From the NCBI RefSeq assembly GCF_959029255.1, contig NZ_CAUFUE010000005.1:135814-199813 (forward strand): DNA of 64,000 nucleotides, read 5' to 3'. The stretch is from an uncultured Bacteroides sp. (GTDB lineage Bacteria; Bacteroidota; Bacteroidia; Bacteroidales; Bacteroidaceae). The position numbers were made by a program, and so were the translations under genes. The notes under the pieces are model-generated. The model was given only the letters and a program-made list of their open reading frames with translations. It had not been told where the DNA came from and made no database searches. This document shows, one piece after another, positions 43,494 through 52,746 of this stretch (positions within the stretch are counted from its first letter, which is position 1; every line of letters starts with the position of its first letter).

Positions 43494-45893
43494 ATGAAGA
43501 AATTTCTTTCCTCTGTAAAGAATATGTTTGTATCCTGGCGATTAACCTTGATACTGTTGGTGATATATGCCATTGCATTGGCGGTAGCAACTTTTGTAGA
43601 GAAAGCCCAGGGGACTCCTGTTGCCAGAAAACTGATTTATAACCAGCCCGTATTTTATTTGCTCCAGTTGGTGATGGTGATACAATTCATAGTAATGAGT
43701 ATCCGTATGCAACTTTGGAAACAGCGTAAGTACGGTATATGCTTGCTCCATGTTTCCCTTATCGTCATTCTTACAGGAGCTTTGGTTACCAATCTGTTTG
43801 GTTTTGAGGGTATCGTACATATTCGGGAGGGAGAAACAACTTCGCAACTGCATTCAACGGACGGTACGCGTGAACTGCCTTTTACACTTCGCTTGGATGA
43901 TTTTAAATTGTTACGTTATCCGGGTTCCCACAGCCCGTCTTCTTATGAAAGTTTCCTGACCATTTCTTCCGGTGGAGAGACGCGTGCCGAACATATTTAT
44001 ATGAATAAGGTGATATACGAACAAGGATACCGCATCTATCAGTCTTCCTACGACTCGGATGAGCAAGGAACTGTTTTGTCCGTGAACCATGATGGTTGGG
44101 GTACAGGCATCACCTATACAGGATATTTATTGCTCCTGGCGGGAATATTGCTCACCGTCGCAGACCCCAAGTCCCGTTTCCGCCAATTAACCAAACAACT
44201 GAAAAAGACCGTGCCGGTATTGTTGCTTTGCTGTTTGCCATCTTGCCTGTCTGCCCGGGAGGTCACTACTAATCAATTGGAAAAGAACACCATTCCCGCC
44301 ACGCAGGCAGAGGAGTGGGGACGCATGCAGATTCAATGCCCTACGGGACGTATCGAACCAATCAATACCTATACTTCCAAATTGCTGCGTAAACTCTATC
44401 GGAGTGATATTTTCGAGGGATTACGTTCAGAACAGGTTATTTTCGGCTTTCTTATAAATCCTTCTTATTGGAGCAATGTACCTCTTATCCGCCAGCCCAA
44501 CAAAGAAATGGCTCAGGAACTGGCGTTGCCTTCGGACAAATACATCCGTTTTTCCGATTTATTCGATGAAGAAGGACATTATGTCATTGCAGATGCTGTG
44601 GAAAGTGCATACTCCCGTCCTGTGGCAGAGCGCTCACGAGTAGAAAAGGATGTGTTGAAACTGGATGAAAAGGCGAATATCCTCTATTCTTTGCAGCAAG
44701 GCCAGATGTTGGCTCTCTTTCCCCTGCCGGATGATGCGAATGGAAAGTGGTATTCTCCGGGCGATGACTTGAAAGTATTTTCCGGCAAGGATTCCATGTT
44801 TGTCTCTAAAATATTCCCGTGGTATCTGGCTGAATCATACAATGCTTTGTATACGGGTGACTGGTCGGCATCGAGTGAAGTCCTGTCCATGATGAATGTA
44901 TATCAGCAGAAACGAAGTACAGCAGGTTTATTGACAGATAAGCAGATTTCCTGGGAACTGTTCTATAATCGTGCCGGGTTATTCTTCTGGTCTGCTGTGG
45001 GATACATGACTGTGGGCTTGTTGCTCCTTTTATTTTCCGTCTGGTCCCTGTTGAAGTCCAAACGTTGGCTTCGGGCGATTACCATCGCAATGACGGTGGG
45101 TGTAGTAGCTTTCTTCCTGCTGCAAACTTTCGGTATCGGTATCCGTTGGTATATTTCCGGGCGGGCTCCCTGGGCAAATGCCTACGAATCGATGGTTTAT
45201 GTGGCATGGGCTACAGCTTTGGCGGGACTTTTATTCATCCGCCGTTCGTCAATGACTCTGGCATTGGCCGCTTTCTTTGCAGGTATTATCCTGTTTGTTG
45301 CCAATCTCAATTTCATGGATCCTGAGATAACCCCTTTAGTTCCTGTATTGAAATCCTATTGGCTGATGATACATGTGGCGGTGATTACGGCAAGCTATGG
45401 CTTTTTCGGCATGAGTTTCCTCCTAGGCCTGCTGTCATTGGGTTTCATGGTGTCGGATAGGAAGGCGGCGTTGCTGGAACCTCATATCCGTGAATTACGG
45501 GTTATCAACGAGATCTCTCTTTACATTGGTCTGTATTTGTTGACTGCCGGTATTTTTCTGGGTGCCGTATGGGCGAATGAATCATGGGGACGTTATTGGG
45601 GATGGGACCCTAAAGAGACTTGGGCTCTCATCACAATGATTGTTTATGCCTTTGTCCTGCATGCCCGTTTCATGCCATCCCTGCGTTCGGACTTTGCATT
45701 CAGCGTACTGTCTGTTTTCGCATTATCATCGGTACTCATGACCTACTTCGGAGTGAATTATTATCTTTCCGGTTTGCATTCTTACGGTAGTGGTGATACT
45801 CCGCCGGGGCTGCATGCCGTTTTCATCGTATTTGGTTTAGCCTTGATACTCACCTTGTATGTGGGAGAAAAAAGACGTAAACGTTTGTCATAG
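43494..45893 (+). CDS. ccsBA: Fused CcsBA (ResB-ResC) system II cytochrome c synthetase
   Basis: A 799-residue multi-spanning membrane protein that moves haem to the periplasm and attaches it to CxxCH motifs. The N-terminal ResB/CcsB part has helices around residues 15-110 and an external domain with HIREGETTSQ. The C-terminal CcsA part has the haem-handling WWD motif ESWGRYWGWDPKETWALI (about residues 696-713) and conserved His in LHARF and HVAVITASYG. The fused form is known in Bacteroides and epsilonproteobacteria. Its place right after two dihaem cytochromes indicates a dedicated maturation system. Confidence 0.93.
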   Translation: MKKFLSSVKNMFVSWRLTLILLVIYAIALAVATFVEKAQGTPVARKLIYNQPVFYLLQLVMVIQFIVMSIRMQLWKQRKYGICLLHVSLIVILTGALVTNLFGFEGIVHIREGETTSQLHSTDGTRELPFTLRLDDFKLLRYPGSHSPSSYESFLTISSGGETRAEHIYMNKVIYEQGYRIYQSSYDSDEQGTVLSVNHDGWGTGITYTGYLLLLAGILLTVADPKSRFRQLTKQLKKTVPVLLLCCLPSCLSAREVTTNQLEKNTIPATQAEEWGRMQIQCPTGRIEPINTYTSKLLRKLYRSDIFEGLRSEQVIFGFLINPSYWSNVPLIRQPNKEMAQELALPSDKYIRFSDLFDEEGHYVIADAVESAYSRPVAERSRVEKDVLKLDEKANILYSLQQGQMLALFPLPDDANGKWYSPGDDLKVFSGKDSMFVSKIFPWYLAESYNALYTGDWSASSEVLSMMNVYQQKRSTAGLLTDKQISWELFYNRAGLFFWSAVGYMTVGLLLLLFSVWSLLKSKRWLRAITIAMTVGVVAFFLLQTFGIGIRWYISGRAPWANAYESMVYVAWATALAGLLFIRRSSMTLALAAFFAGIILFVANLNFMDPEITPLVPVLKSYWLMIHVAVITASYGFFGMSFLLGLLSLGFMVSDRKAALLEPHIRELRVINEISLYIGLYLLTAGIFLGAVWANESWGRYWGWDPKETWALITMIVYAFVLHARFMPSLRSDFAFSVLSVFALSSVLMTYFGVNYYLSGLHSYGSGDTPPGLHAVFIVFGLALILTLYVGEKRRKRLS

Positions 45894-45958
45894 TGAATCT
45901 CCTCTAGTATGTTTCGTATTAAACGCTAGTGTTGAAATGTTTATTATATTCAAAATTT

Positions 45959-46011
45959 AAAGTATTTGATACAATATTGCAAAAAGGGTTGGGGGAATGC
46001 TGCTACCTTTG
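45959..46011 (+). promoter_or_regulatory. Candidate regulated promoter of the GH105 gene (24-nt element + 21 nt + -7 box)
   Basis: Reference copy of the recurring element. The 24-mer at 45959-45982 has halves AAAGTATTTGAT and ACAATATTGCAA. It ends 21 nt before TACCTTTG (46004-46011), a perfect TAnnTTTG, which lies 35 bases before the ATG at 46047. It matches the copies at 19997 (21/24) and 63876 (20/24) independently of any spacing assumption. Confidence 0.7.
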
Positions 46012-46046
46012 TTTTCATATTATGAATCTTATAAAACAATACTGTG

Positions 46047-47183
46047 ATGAAACAATGTAAAATGTTCGCTCTGGTCATGGGGGTACTCCTGCTGTGCAAT
46101 CCAATAAATGCTCAGGATGTTTCTTTGAAAAAACGCATGAAAGAAGCCGATCCCAAAGTTATAGGTACACGTGTCGTTAATAAGTTTATTATAACTCCAC
46201 ATACCCGATTTGGAAATCCTCGTGCAGAAAAAGCTCCTAATTACATTACTTACCCTGATGCATGTGCATGGTTGGGAGCATTGTGGTTCAGTAAAGCTAT
46301 CAAAGATACGGATATGCAACAACGCCTGAAGAATCGTTTTGAGCCCTTGTTCACTACTGAAAAAAATATGTTGCCCCGAATGGTACACGTAGACTATAAT
46401 GTTTTTGGTTCCGTACCTTTGGAAATTTATATGCAAAAGTTGGGAGATCGCAAGTATTTTGATTTAGGTATGAAGTATGCTGATACTCAATGGGAAGTAC
46501 CGGTTGATGTTAAACCGGAACAGAAAGCGTATGCAGATCAGGGATTTTCTTGGCAAACTCGCGTTTGGATTGATGATATGTTTATGATTACTACCATTCA
46601 GTCACAAGCCTATCTCGCCACCGGTGATCGTAAATATATAGATCGCGCAGCTGCCGAAATGGTAATGTATCTGCAAAAAATACAACGCCCTAATGGGCTT
46701 TTTTATCATGCTCCTACAGCTCCTTTCTTTTGGGCGCGTGGAAATGGTTGGATGGCTGCGGGAATGTCACGTCTTCTTGCTGTTCTGCCGAAAGATAATC
46801 CCAACCGTACTGTTATCATGGAAGCTTATAAAAAAATGATGGCTACTTTATTGGAAAATCAGGATTCTGATGGTATGTGGCATCAATTAATAGATGAGCC
46901 GGCATCTTATAAAGAAACTTCGGGTACAGCAATGTTTACTTATGCGATGTTGGTAGGGGTAAAGCACGGTTGGTTGAACAAAAAAACTTATGAACCTGCC
47001 GCATGGAAGGGATGGCTGGCATTGGTTTCTTATCTGAATACCGATGATGAGTTGACAAATGTTTGTGAGGGTACCAATATAAAGAATGACAAGAATCATT
47101 ATATGACTCGTAAGCAAATTACTGGAGATTTGCATGCACATGCTCCTTTATTATGGTGTGCTACGGAACTTTTAACTAAATAA
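46047..47183 (+). CDS. GH105 unsaturated uronyl hydrolase (copy 1)
   Basis: A 378-residue secreted (alpha/alpha)6 enzyme (signal peptide ending NAQD). The ATG at 46047 is preferred over the GTG at 46044. Family signatures are WIDDMFMITTIQ with the catalytic Asp, FFWARGNGWMAAGMSRLL, and ETSGTAMFTYAM. GH105 removes the 4,5-unsaturated uronic acid left at chain ends by polysaccharide lyases. It opens the second CAZyme locus and is separated from HTCS-2 by about 100 bases. Confidence 0.9.
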   Translation: MKQCKMFALVMGVLLLCNPINAQDVSLKKRMKEADPKVIGTRVVNKFIITPHTRFGNPRAEKAPNYITYPDACAWLGALWFSKAIKDTDMQQRLKNRFEPLFTTEKNMLPRMVHVDYNVFGSVPLEIYMQKLGDRKYFDLGMKYADTQWEVPVDVKPEQKAYADQGFSWQTRVWIDDMFMITTIQSQAYLATGDRKYIDRAAAEMVMYLQKIQRPNGLFYHAPTAPFFWARGNGWMAAGMSRLLAVLPKDNPNRTVIMEAYKKMMATLLENQDSDGMWHQLIDEPASYKETSGTAMFTYAMLVGVKHGWLNKKTYEPAAWKGWLALVSYLNTDDELTNVCEGTNIKNDKNHYMTRKQITGDLHAHAPLLWCATELLTK

Positions 47184-47218
47184 GAAGCTAATATCGTTTT
47201 AAAAAATGTGGTATAATC

Positions 47219-47248
47219 TTTGCATAATGAAAAAATAGCGTACTTTTG
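47219..47248 (+). promoter_or_regulatory. Complete promoter of HTCS-2
   Basis: TTTG (47219-47222), 18-nt spacer, TACTTTTG (47241-47248): both Bacteroides promoter elements at the usual distance, 35 bases before the start codon. The 24-nt element is absent. This fits steady expression of the sensor without activator. Confidence 0.75.
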
Positions 47249-47283
47249 TGTCACAATAATACGTTGAAAACACAAACTGTTAC

Positions 47284-50200
47284 ATGAAGAAATTTGTTCT
47301 ATTGCTATTTTTGTTATTATCTATTTCGCAGATATTCTCCCAGAACAATAATGAGACATTCTATTTTTCAAATTTGAATTTGAAAGATGGTTTGTCCCAA
47401 ATCTCTGTTATTAAAATACTGCAAGATTCCAAAGGTTTTATGTGGTTTGCTACACGCAATGGCCTGAACCGCTATGATGGTAGTGAATTTATAGTGTACA
47501 AGCATGCTTCGGCAGATTCATTGACTTTGAGTGATAATAACATAATATCACTGGTAGAAGATGAAAGTAGAAATTTATGGGTGGGTACGGCACGCGGATT
47601 GAATAAGCTGGATTTGAAGACTAACCACATCAAGCGGTATTCCGATAAGAAATATGGTGCGCTTGCAAAACTAGACATACGCAGCTTGTTCGTGGATAGC
47701 CGTAAAAGGTTATGGGTAGGTACTTCCAGAGGACTGTATCTGTATGTACGCGAGATGGATGTGTTTCAGCAATTGGACTTGAACGGCAAAATCAAGAATG
47801 AGTATATTTCAGCCATTCATGAAACAAAGGGACACCAACTATTGATTGGAACTGCTACCAAAGGACTGTTTGTCTGTGATATGAGCATGAAGGAGTTGAA
47901 GCATTTTACTATGGATACTCCCGACTTGCGTTTGCCCGATAATTATGTTGGCACTCTTTATGAAGACTTGAAAGGGCATATCTGGGGAGGAAGCAATGCC
48001 GGTGGATTGTTCCGGATAGATATTGAAAAAGAGAGTATTGTGGCCTATAATAAGGGGAATAGCATATTGACTACGAATAGTATCCGTTGCATTACCGAGT
48101 CTCATGGCCGACTACTGGTTGGAACTTTTGATGGCCTTTATTCGATGGATCTTTCTGACAACTCTTTCTGGAAGCATACAGATGCATCATTGGAACGAGG
48201 TAATTTAAGTCACTTTTCTATTTATTCTTTATTTGTGGACAGTAGCCAGACAATATGGGTAGGAACTTATGCTGGTGGTGTCAGCTATTCGAGCCGGTTT
48301 AATAATCGTTTCGATTTTCACGATCCAACTTCGGTGTTCGATGCCTTGTTTGGCATTTATGGAAGTATGGTTTGTACCGAGGGTGGATGTTTATATATGG
48401 CTACTGAAGGGCGTGGCTTGCTCGACTATAATTTGAATAATAGTAAATATTACTATTACCCGATAGATAATTCCTCCCGGTTGCAATATAGCCGGAATAT
48501 AATCAAAGGCTTGTTGTTGGATGGAAATACTCTTTGGTGTGGTACGAATAAAGGAGCTATCTATCAGTTTGATGTCCGTACGAAACGATATGAATTGTAC
48601 TATCAGTTGCCGAAGGAAATGTCTATCTATGCCATGACCCCTGCACGTGATGGGGGGCTATGGATTGTCGGGTCCGACCCTAAAAATGGATTGATACATT
48701 TGTCGGCGGAGAAAGTTCTTCAGGATAAGTTTCCTCTTCATGACGGGAAAGACTCTTGCCAGATAACAAGTTCTCGTTGTATCCTTAAACTGAGTGATGG
48801 GGTTTTATTGATAGGAACGCGTAACAATGGATTGGTTAAGTATGATGCCGATAAGCAGGAAATTACTTATTATAATGCGGATGCCGAGAAACCGTTTTGT
48901 TTGCTGAATAATTATGTAACGAGTATTATCCGTGATACTTCCGGACGTGTTTGGATTGGTACTTTTGGCGGAGGTGTTTCTCTCTATGACGAGCAGAAGG
49001 GCATTCTTAAAACCATTACTCAGGAACAGGGATTGATAGATAATGATGTTTGTGCTATCGTTGAAGATAGAAACCATAAACTCTGGATAAGTGTCAGCAA
49101 TGGAATTTCGGAGTTTGATTCGGAAAAGGAAGAGTTCATAAATTATAATTCCCTGAATGGGATTGGTGTTTATGAGTTTACTCCCCATAGTGGTATGCTT
49201 CTGCCCAATGGCGAAATCTGCTTTAGCGGTAATAATGGATTTGTGACTTTTAACCCACAGGAATTACAATTGAACTCTTTCGTACCTCCTCTGGTCTTCA
49301 CGCGGTTGGTGGTGAATAATCAGGTTATCGAAGCGGAAGATGAAACGGGGATATTATCTTCCGTACTGGATGACGTGGAAGAGATAGAACTGAATTACAA
49401 CCAAAACAACATATCTATCGGATATTGTGCCTTGAATTTTGTGTTTGCCCGTCAAAATCAATATGCTATCTTTCTGGAAGGCTATGACAAAGATTGGAAT
49501 TATATTGGTAACCGCCGGGAGGCTTATTATACTAACTTGAGTCCGGGAACTTACGAGTTTAAGGTGAAAGCGTCCAACAATGATGGGGTATGGAGTCAGG
49601 ATACGCGTAAAATCAGGATTGTTGTCCATCCTCCTATTTGGAAGACATGGTATGCTTGTTTGTTTTATATTGTTGCGTTCGTTTCTGTGTTGGTATTAAT
49701 CATGTATTATATCTTCAAGAAACAGAAACTGGAACGTGAATTGCATTTCCGGCAGAAGGAACAGCAGCAATTGGAGGAATTCCATCAGGCAAAGATTCGT
49801 ATGTTTACTAACTTCTCGCATGAACTTCGTACTCCGTTGACCCTGATTATCGCACCTTTGCAGGAGTTGGTGGCTATGCCGGAGTTTTCATCGATGGTGA
49901 AAAACAAACTCGGCTTGATATTCAGTAATGCCCAGCGCTTGCTGCTGCTGGTAAACCAGTTGATGGATTTACGTAAAAATCAAGAAGGTAGACTGAAATT
50001 GCGTATTACTAAAAGTGATATGTATCCTTTCTTGCTGGAAATATATTGCGCTTTCAATCATTTGGCGGCAAAGAAATCCATAGATTTCACTTTTGAGAAG
50101 AAAGCGGAGCAATTGACGGCGTGGTTCGACAAGACATTGATTGAGAAAGTGGTGTTCAATTTATTGTCCAACGCTATGAAGTTTACACCGAATGGCGGTA

Positions 50201-51381
50201 AGGTAGTGTTCTCCTTATCCCAAATTCCTTCTTCTGCTTTGCCTGCCGAATATCAGTCTGAATTGAGCAAGATGCCTGCACATACGGAATTTGCATGCCT
50301 ATCTGTAGCAGATTCGGGTAAGGGTATTCCCGATGAAGAGATAAAGAATATATTTGCTCCTTTCTATCAGGGAGAAGACGACAATAAGGAAAATGTAGGT
50401 ACAGGTATCGGTTTGAGCTTGACGCGCTCTATCGTACATCTGCATCGTGGAATTATTACGGTTTCCAAAAATCAACCGACGGGTACTGTCTTTAATGTGT
50501 ATATTCCTATTAGTAGTTTTGTTTATGAAGAAGACCAATTAGTGAGGGAGGAAGCCGTGGCGGACGTGATACCTGTGGATAAAGCAATGCATTTTGATAT
50601 CGAAAAGAAACGGACTGTACTTTTGGCTGAAGATAATGATGAGGTGAGAAAGTACGTGAAGGAGTGTCTTGAACCTTATTATTATGTTTTGGATGTTGAT
50701 AATGGAAAGGATGCTTTGGATTTGAGCCTTGAAAAGTATCCTGATTTGATACTCAGTGATATTATGATGCCTAAGATGGATGGATTGGAATTATGTTCGC
50801 GTGTGAAGCAGGATTTACAGTTGGGACATATTCCAGTAATTCTGATGACGGCGAAATCTATGGTGGTTCATATCAAGGAAGGTTTTTCTGTAGGAGCCGA
50901 TGATTATATAGTGAAACCATTCAGTATGGATGTACTTATATGCCGTATTAACAATATATTGGAGTCCCGGGAGAAACTGAAGAAGCTTTATGGTAAGAAG
51001 TTTTCTCCCGAAGCTATGGGGATTGAAATCGTATCGGGTGATGACCGGTTTACACAGAGTTTCTTTGAACTTATAGAAAAGAATATATCCAATCCTGAAT
51101 TGGGTATTGATTTATTAAGTCAGGAATTAGGTTTGAGCCGTGCTAATTTATATCGAAAATTGAAAGCGGTAACGGAACTCTCACCGACCGAACTTATTCG
51201 TAATAAACGTTTGGAAGTGGCTGCTAAATTATTATTGGAATCGGACTATACGGTTTCAGAAGTGGCTGTCTATACAGGTTTTAATAGCCATGCTTACTTT
51301 ACAAACTGTTTTAAGTCATTTTATGGATATTCTCCATCTGAATGGGTACAAAGACATAATGAGAATAGTGAGAATGCCTGA
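47284..51381 (+). CDS. Hybrid two-component system regulator (HTCS-2)
   Basis: A 1365-residue paralogue of HTCS-1 with the same order: signal peptide, Reg_prop propeller blades (LWVGTARGL, LWVGTSRGL), Y_Y_Y domain, one membrane helix (about 788-811), kinase with His846 in FSHELRTPLT, ATPase domain, receiver with Asp1159 in LSDIMMPKMD, and an AraC-type domain (about 1262-1360). The DNA-binding part is strongly similar to that of HTCS-1 (SRANLYRKLKAVTELSPTEL against SRANLYRKIKAISELSPTEL), so both may read related operators. It probably senses an oligosaccharide from the substrate of the flanking GH105, GH88, PL8 and PL38-like enzymes. Confidence 0.95.
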   Translation: MKKFVLLLFLLLSISQIFSQNNNETFYFSNLNLKDGLSQISVIKILQDSKGFMWFATRNGLNRYDGSEFIVYKHASADSLTLSDNNIISLVEDESRNLWVGTARGLNKLDLKTNHIKRYSDKKYGALAKLDIRSLFVDSRKRLWVGTSRGLYLYVREMDVFQQLDLNGKIKNEYISAIHETKGHQLLIGTATKGLFVCDMSMKELKHFTMDTPDLRLPDNYVGTLYEDLKGHIWGGSNAGGLFRIDIEKESIVAYNKGNSILTTNSIRCITESHGRLLVGTFDGLYSMDLSDNSFWKHTDASLERGNLSHFSIYSLFVDSSQTIWVGTYAGGVSYSSRFNNRFDFHDPTSVFDALFGIYGSMVCTEGGCLYMATEGRGLLDYNLNNSKYYYYPIDNSSRLQYSRNIIKGLLLDGNTLWCGTNKGAIYQFDVRTKRYELYYQLPKEMSIYAMTPARDGGLWIVGSDPKNGLIHLSAEKVLQDKFPLHDGKDSCQITSSRCILKLSDGVLLIGTRNNGLVKYDADKQEITYYNADAEKPFCLLNNYVTSIIRDTSGRVWIGTFGGGVSLYDEQKGILKTITQEQGLIDNDVCAIVEDRNHKLWISVSNGISEFDSEKEEFINYNSLNGIGVYEFTPHSGMLLPNGEICFSGNNGFVTFNPQELQLNSFVPPLVFTRLVVNNQVIEAEDETGILSSVLDDVEEIELNYNQNNISIGYCALNFVFARQNQYAIFLEGYDKDWNYIGNRREAYYTNLSPGTYEFKVKASNNDGVWSQDTRKIRIVVHPPIWKTWYACLFYIVAFVSVLVLIMYYIFKKQKLERELHFRQKEQQQLEEFHQAKIRMFTNFSHELRTPLTLIIAPLQELVAMPEFSSMVKNKLGLIFSNAQRLLLLVNQLMDLRKNQEGRLKLRITKSDMYPFLLEIYCAFNHLAAKKSIDFTFEKKAEQLTAWFDKTLIEKVVFNLLSNAMKFTPNGGKVVFSLSQIPSSALPAEYQSELSKMPAHTEFACLSVADSGKGIPDEEIKNIFAPFYQGEDDNKENVGTGIGLSLTRSIVHLHRGIITVSKNQPTGTVFNVYIPISSFVYEEDQLVREEAVADVIPVDKAMHFDIEKKRTVLLAEDNDEVRKYVKECLEPYYYVLDVDNGKDALDLSLEKYPDLILSDIMMPKMDGLELCSRVKQDLQLGHIPVILMTAKSMVVHIKEGFSVGADDYIVKPFSMDVLICRINNILESREKLKKLYGKKFSPEAMGIEIVSGDDRFTQSFFELIEKNISNPELGIDLLSQELGLSRANLYRKLKAVTELSPTELIRNKRLEVAAKLLLESDYTVSEVAVYTGFNSHAYFTNCFKSFYGYSPSEWVQRHNENSENA

Positions 51382-51417
51382 TGATTATAGTCTTTGGTCG
51401 CTTTTGGAATAGAATTT

Positions 51418-51470
51418 CAAACGAATAAGACAATATTTTAAATTATGCAGGGATAAATCGTTTATCTTAG
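51418..51470 (+). promoter_or_regulatory. Candidate regulated promoter of the GH88 operon (24-nt element + 21 nt + -7 box)
   Basis: The 24-mer at 51418-51441 (halves CAAACGAATAAG and ACAATATTTTAA) shares the core ACAATATT with the 45959 copy and the first nine bases with the 59893 copy. It ends 21 nt before TATCTTAG (51463-51470), a -7 box with one mismatch. Confidence 0.55.
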
Positions 51471-51501
51471 TGCCCTGAAATGTAAACATTAAAAATAAAG
51501 T

Positions 51502-52728
51502 ATGATGAAGTTTAAGACAGGATTGTTTTCCTTATTGGTAGTTTGTGGAGCTTGCAGCCAAACACCTCAAAAAGTAGATGTTGTAAAGGATAGTTTTGAT
51601 TTTGCCGGTCAGCAGTTGAAGTATGCGTTTACACAGGTTGATTCAGTAAAAGCCGCTGTGTCAGAAGAATCGTCGAAAAAGAAATTGGTGTCTCCGCGCA
51701 CCATAGCGGATGACGGTTCTTTTAAGATGGTGGCATCTAGGGATTGGACCAGTGGTTTCTTCCCGGGAGAGTTGTGGTATATGTATGAGTATACCCAAGA
51801 TGACTACTGGAAAAAGAAAGCAGAAGACTTTACTGCACATATTGAAGACCAAAAGACTAATGGCGGTACTCACGACATGGGATTTAAGATGTATTGCAGT
51901 TTTGGCAATGGTTACCGTTTGACAAAAGATGCTGCTTATAAAGATATTCTGTTGCAGTCGGCTGCTACTTTGATTACACGTTATAAACCGACGATTGGTT
52001 GTATCCGTTCTTGGGATCACAGTCGTGACAAATGGGAGTGCCCGGTTATTATAGACAACATGATGAATTTGGAGTTGTTATATTGGGCGTTCAAGGAGAC
52101 AGGAGATTCTGTTTATTATAATATTGCTACCAATCATGCTTTGACAACGATGAAAAACCATTTCCGTGATAACTACAGTTCTTATCATGTGGTAGATTAT
52201 GATACGATTACGGGTAATGTTCTTCATAAACAAACACATCAGGGATATAATGACGAATCGGCTTGGGCAAGAGGTCAGGCGTGGGGATTGTATGGCTATA
52301 CAATGTGTTACCGCGAAACGAAACTTCTTGAATTCTTGACTCATGCAGAGAATATTGCCAACTATATTTTTACCAATCCCACTATGCCTGAAGATATGGT
52401 AGCTTATTGGGATTTCGATGCTCCCGGAATTCCGAATGAACCGCGGGATGCATCCGCCGCCGCTGTAATGGCATGTGCAATGTATGAACTCTCTATGTAC
52501 AATGTCGAAAAAGCAGAACAGTATAAAAAATGGGCGGATACGATTGTGGAAAGCCTGAGTAATAACTATCGTGCAAAATTGGACGGTGATTATGGTTTCT
52601 TGCTGCTTCATAGCACGGGAGCACACAATTTTGAACGCGATGTGCCCTTGGTATATGCCGATTATTATTTCCTGGAGGCGTTGTTGAAGAAAGCAAAACT
52701 GGAAAAAGAGGGTACGGCTATTCTGTAA
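51502..52728 (+). CDS. GH88 unsaturated glucuronyl hydrolase, lipoprotein
   Basis: A 408-residue (alpha/alpha)6 hydrolase with a lipoprotein signal (VCGACSQ). The two catalytic aspartates are readable: Asp125 in HDMGFKMY and Asp185 in VIIDNMMNLEL, 60 residues apart as in characterised GH88 enzymes. ESAWARGQAWGLYGY is a further hallmark. GH88 hydrolyses the unsaturated uronic acid from lyase-made glycosaminoglycan-like oligosaccharides. It starts the run GH88-GH2-PL38-GH105-PL8, all with gaps below 30 nt. Confidence 0.93.
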   Translation: MMKFKTGLFSLLVVCGACSQTPQKVDVVKDSFDFAGQQLKYAFTQVDSVKAAVSEESSKKKLVSPRTIADDGSFKMVASRDWTSGFFPGELWYMYEYTQDDYWKKKAEDFTAHIEDQKTNGGTHDMGFKMYCSFGNGYRLTKDAAYKDILLQSAATLITRYKPTIGCIRSWDHSRDKWECPVIIDNMMNLELLYWAFKETGDSVYYNIATNHALTTMKNHFRDNYSSYHVVDYDTITGNVLHKQTHQGYNDESAWARGQAWGLYGYTMCYRETKLLEFLTHAENIANYIFTNPTMPEDMVAYWDFDAPGIPNEPRDASAAAVMACAMYELSMYNVEKAEQYKKWADTIVESLSNNYRAKLDGDYGFLLLHSTGAHNFERDVPLVYADYYFLEALLKKAKLEKEGTAIL

Positions 52729-52746
52729 ATTTAGATTTCAATAGGT

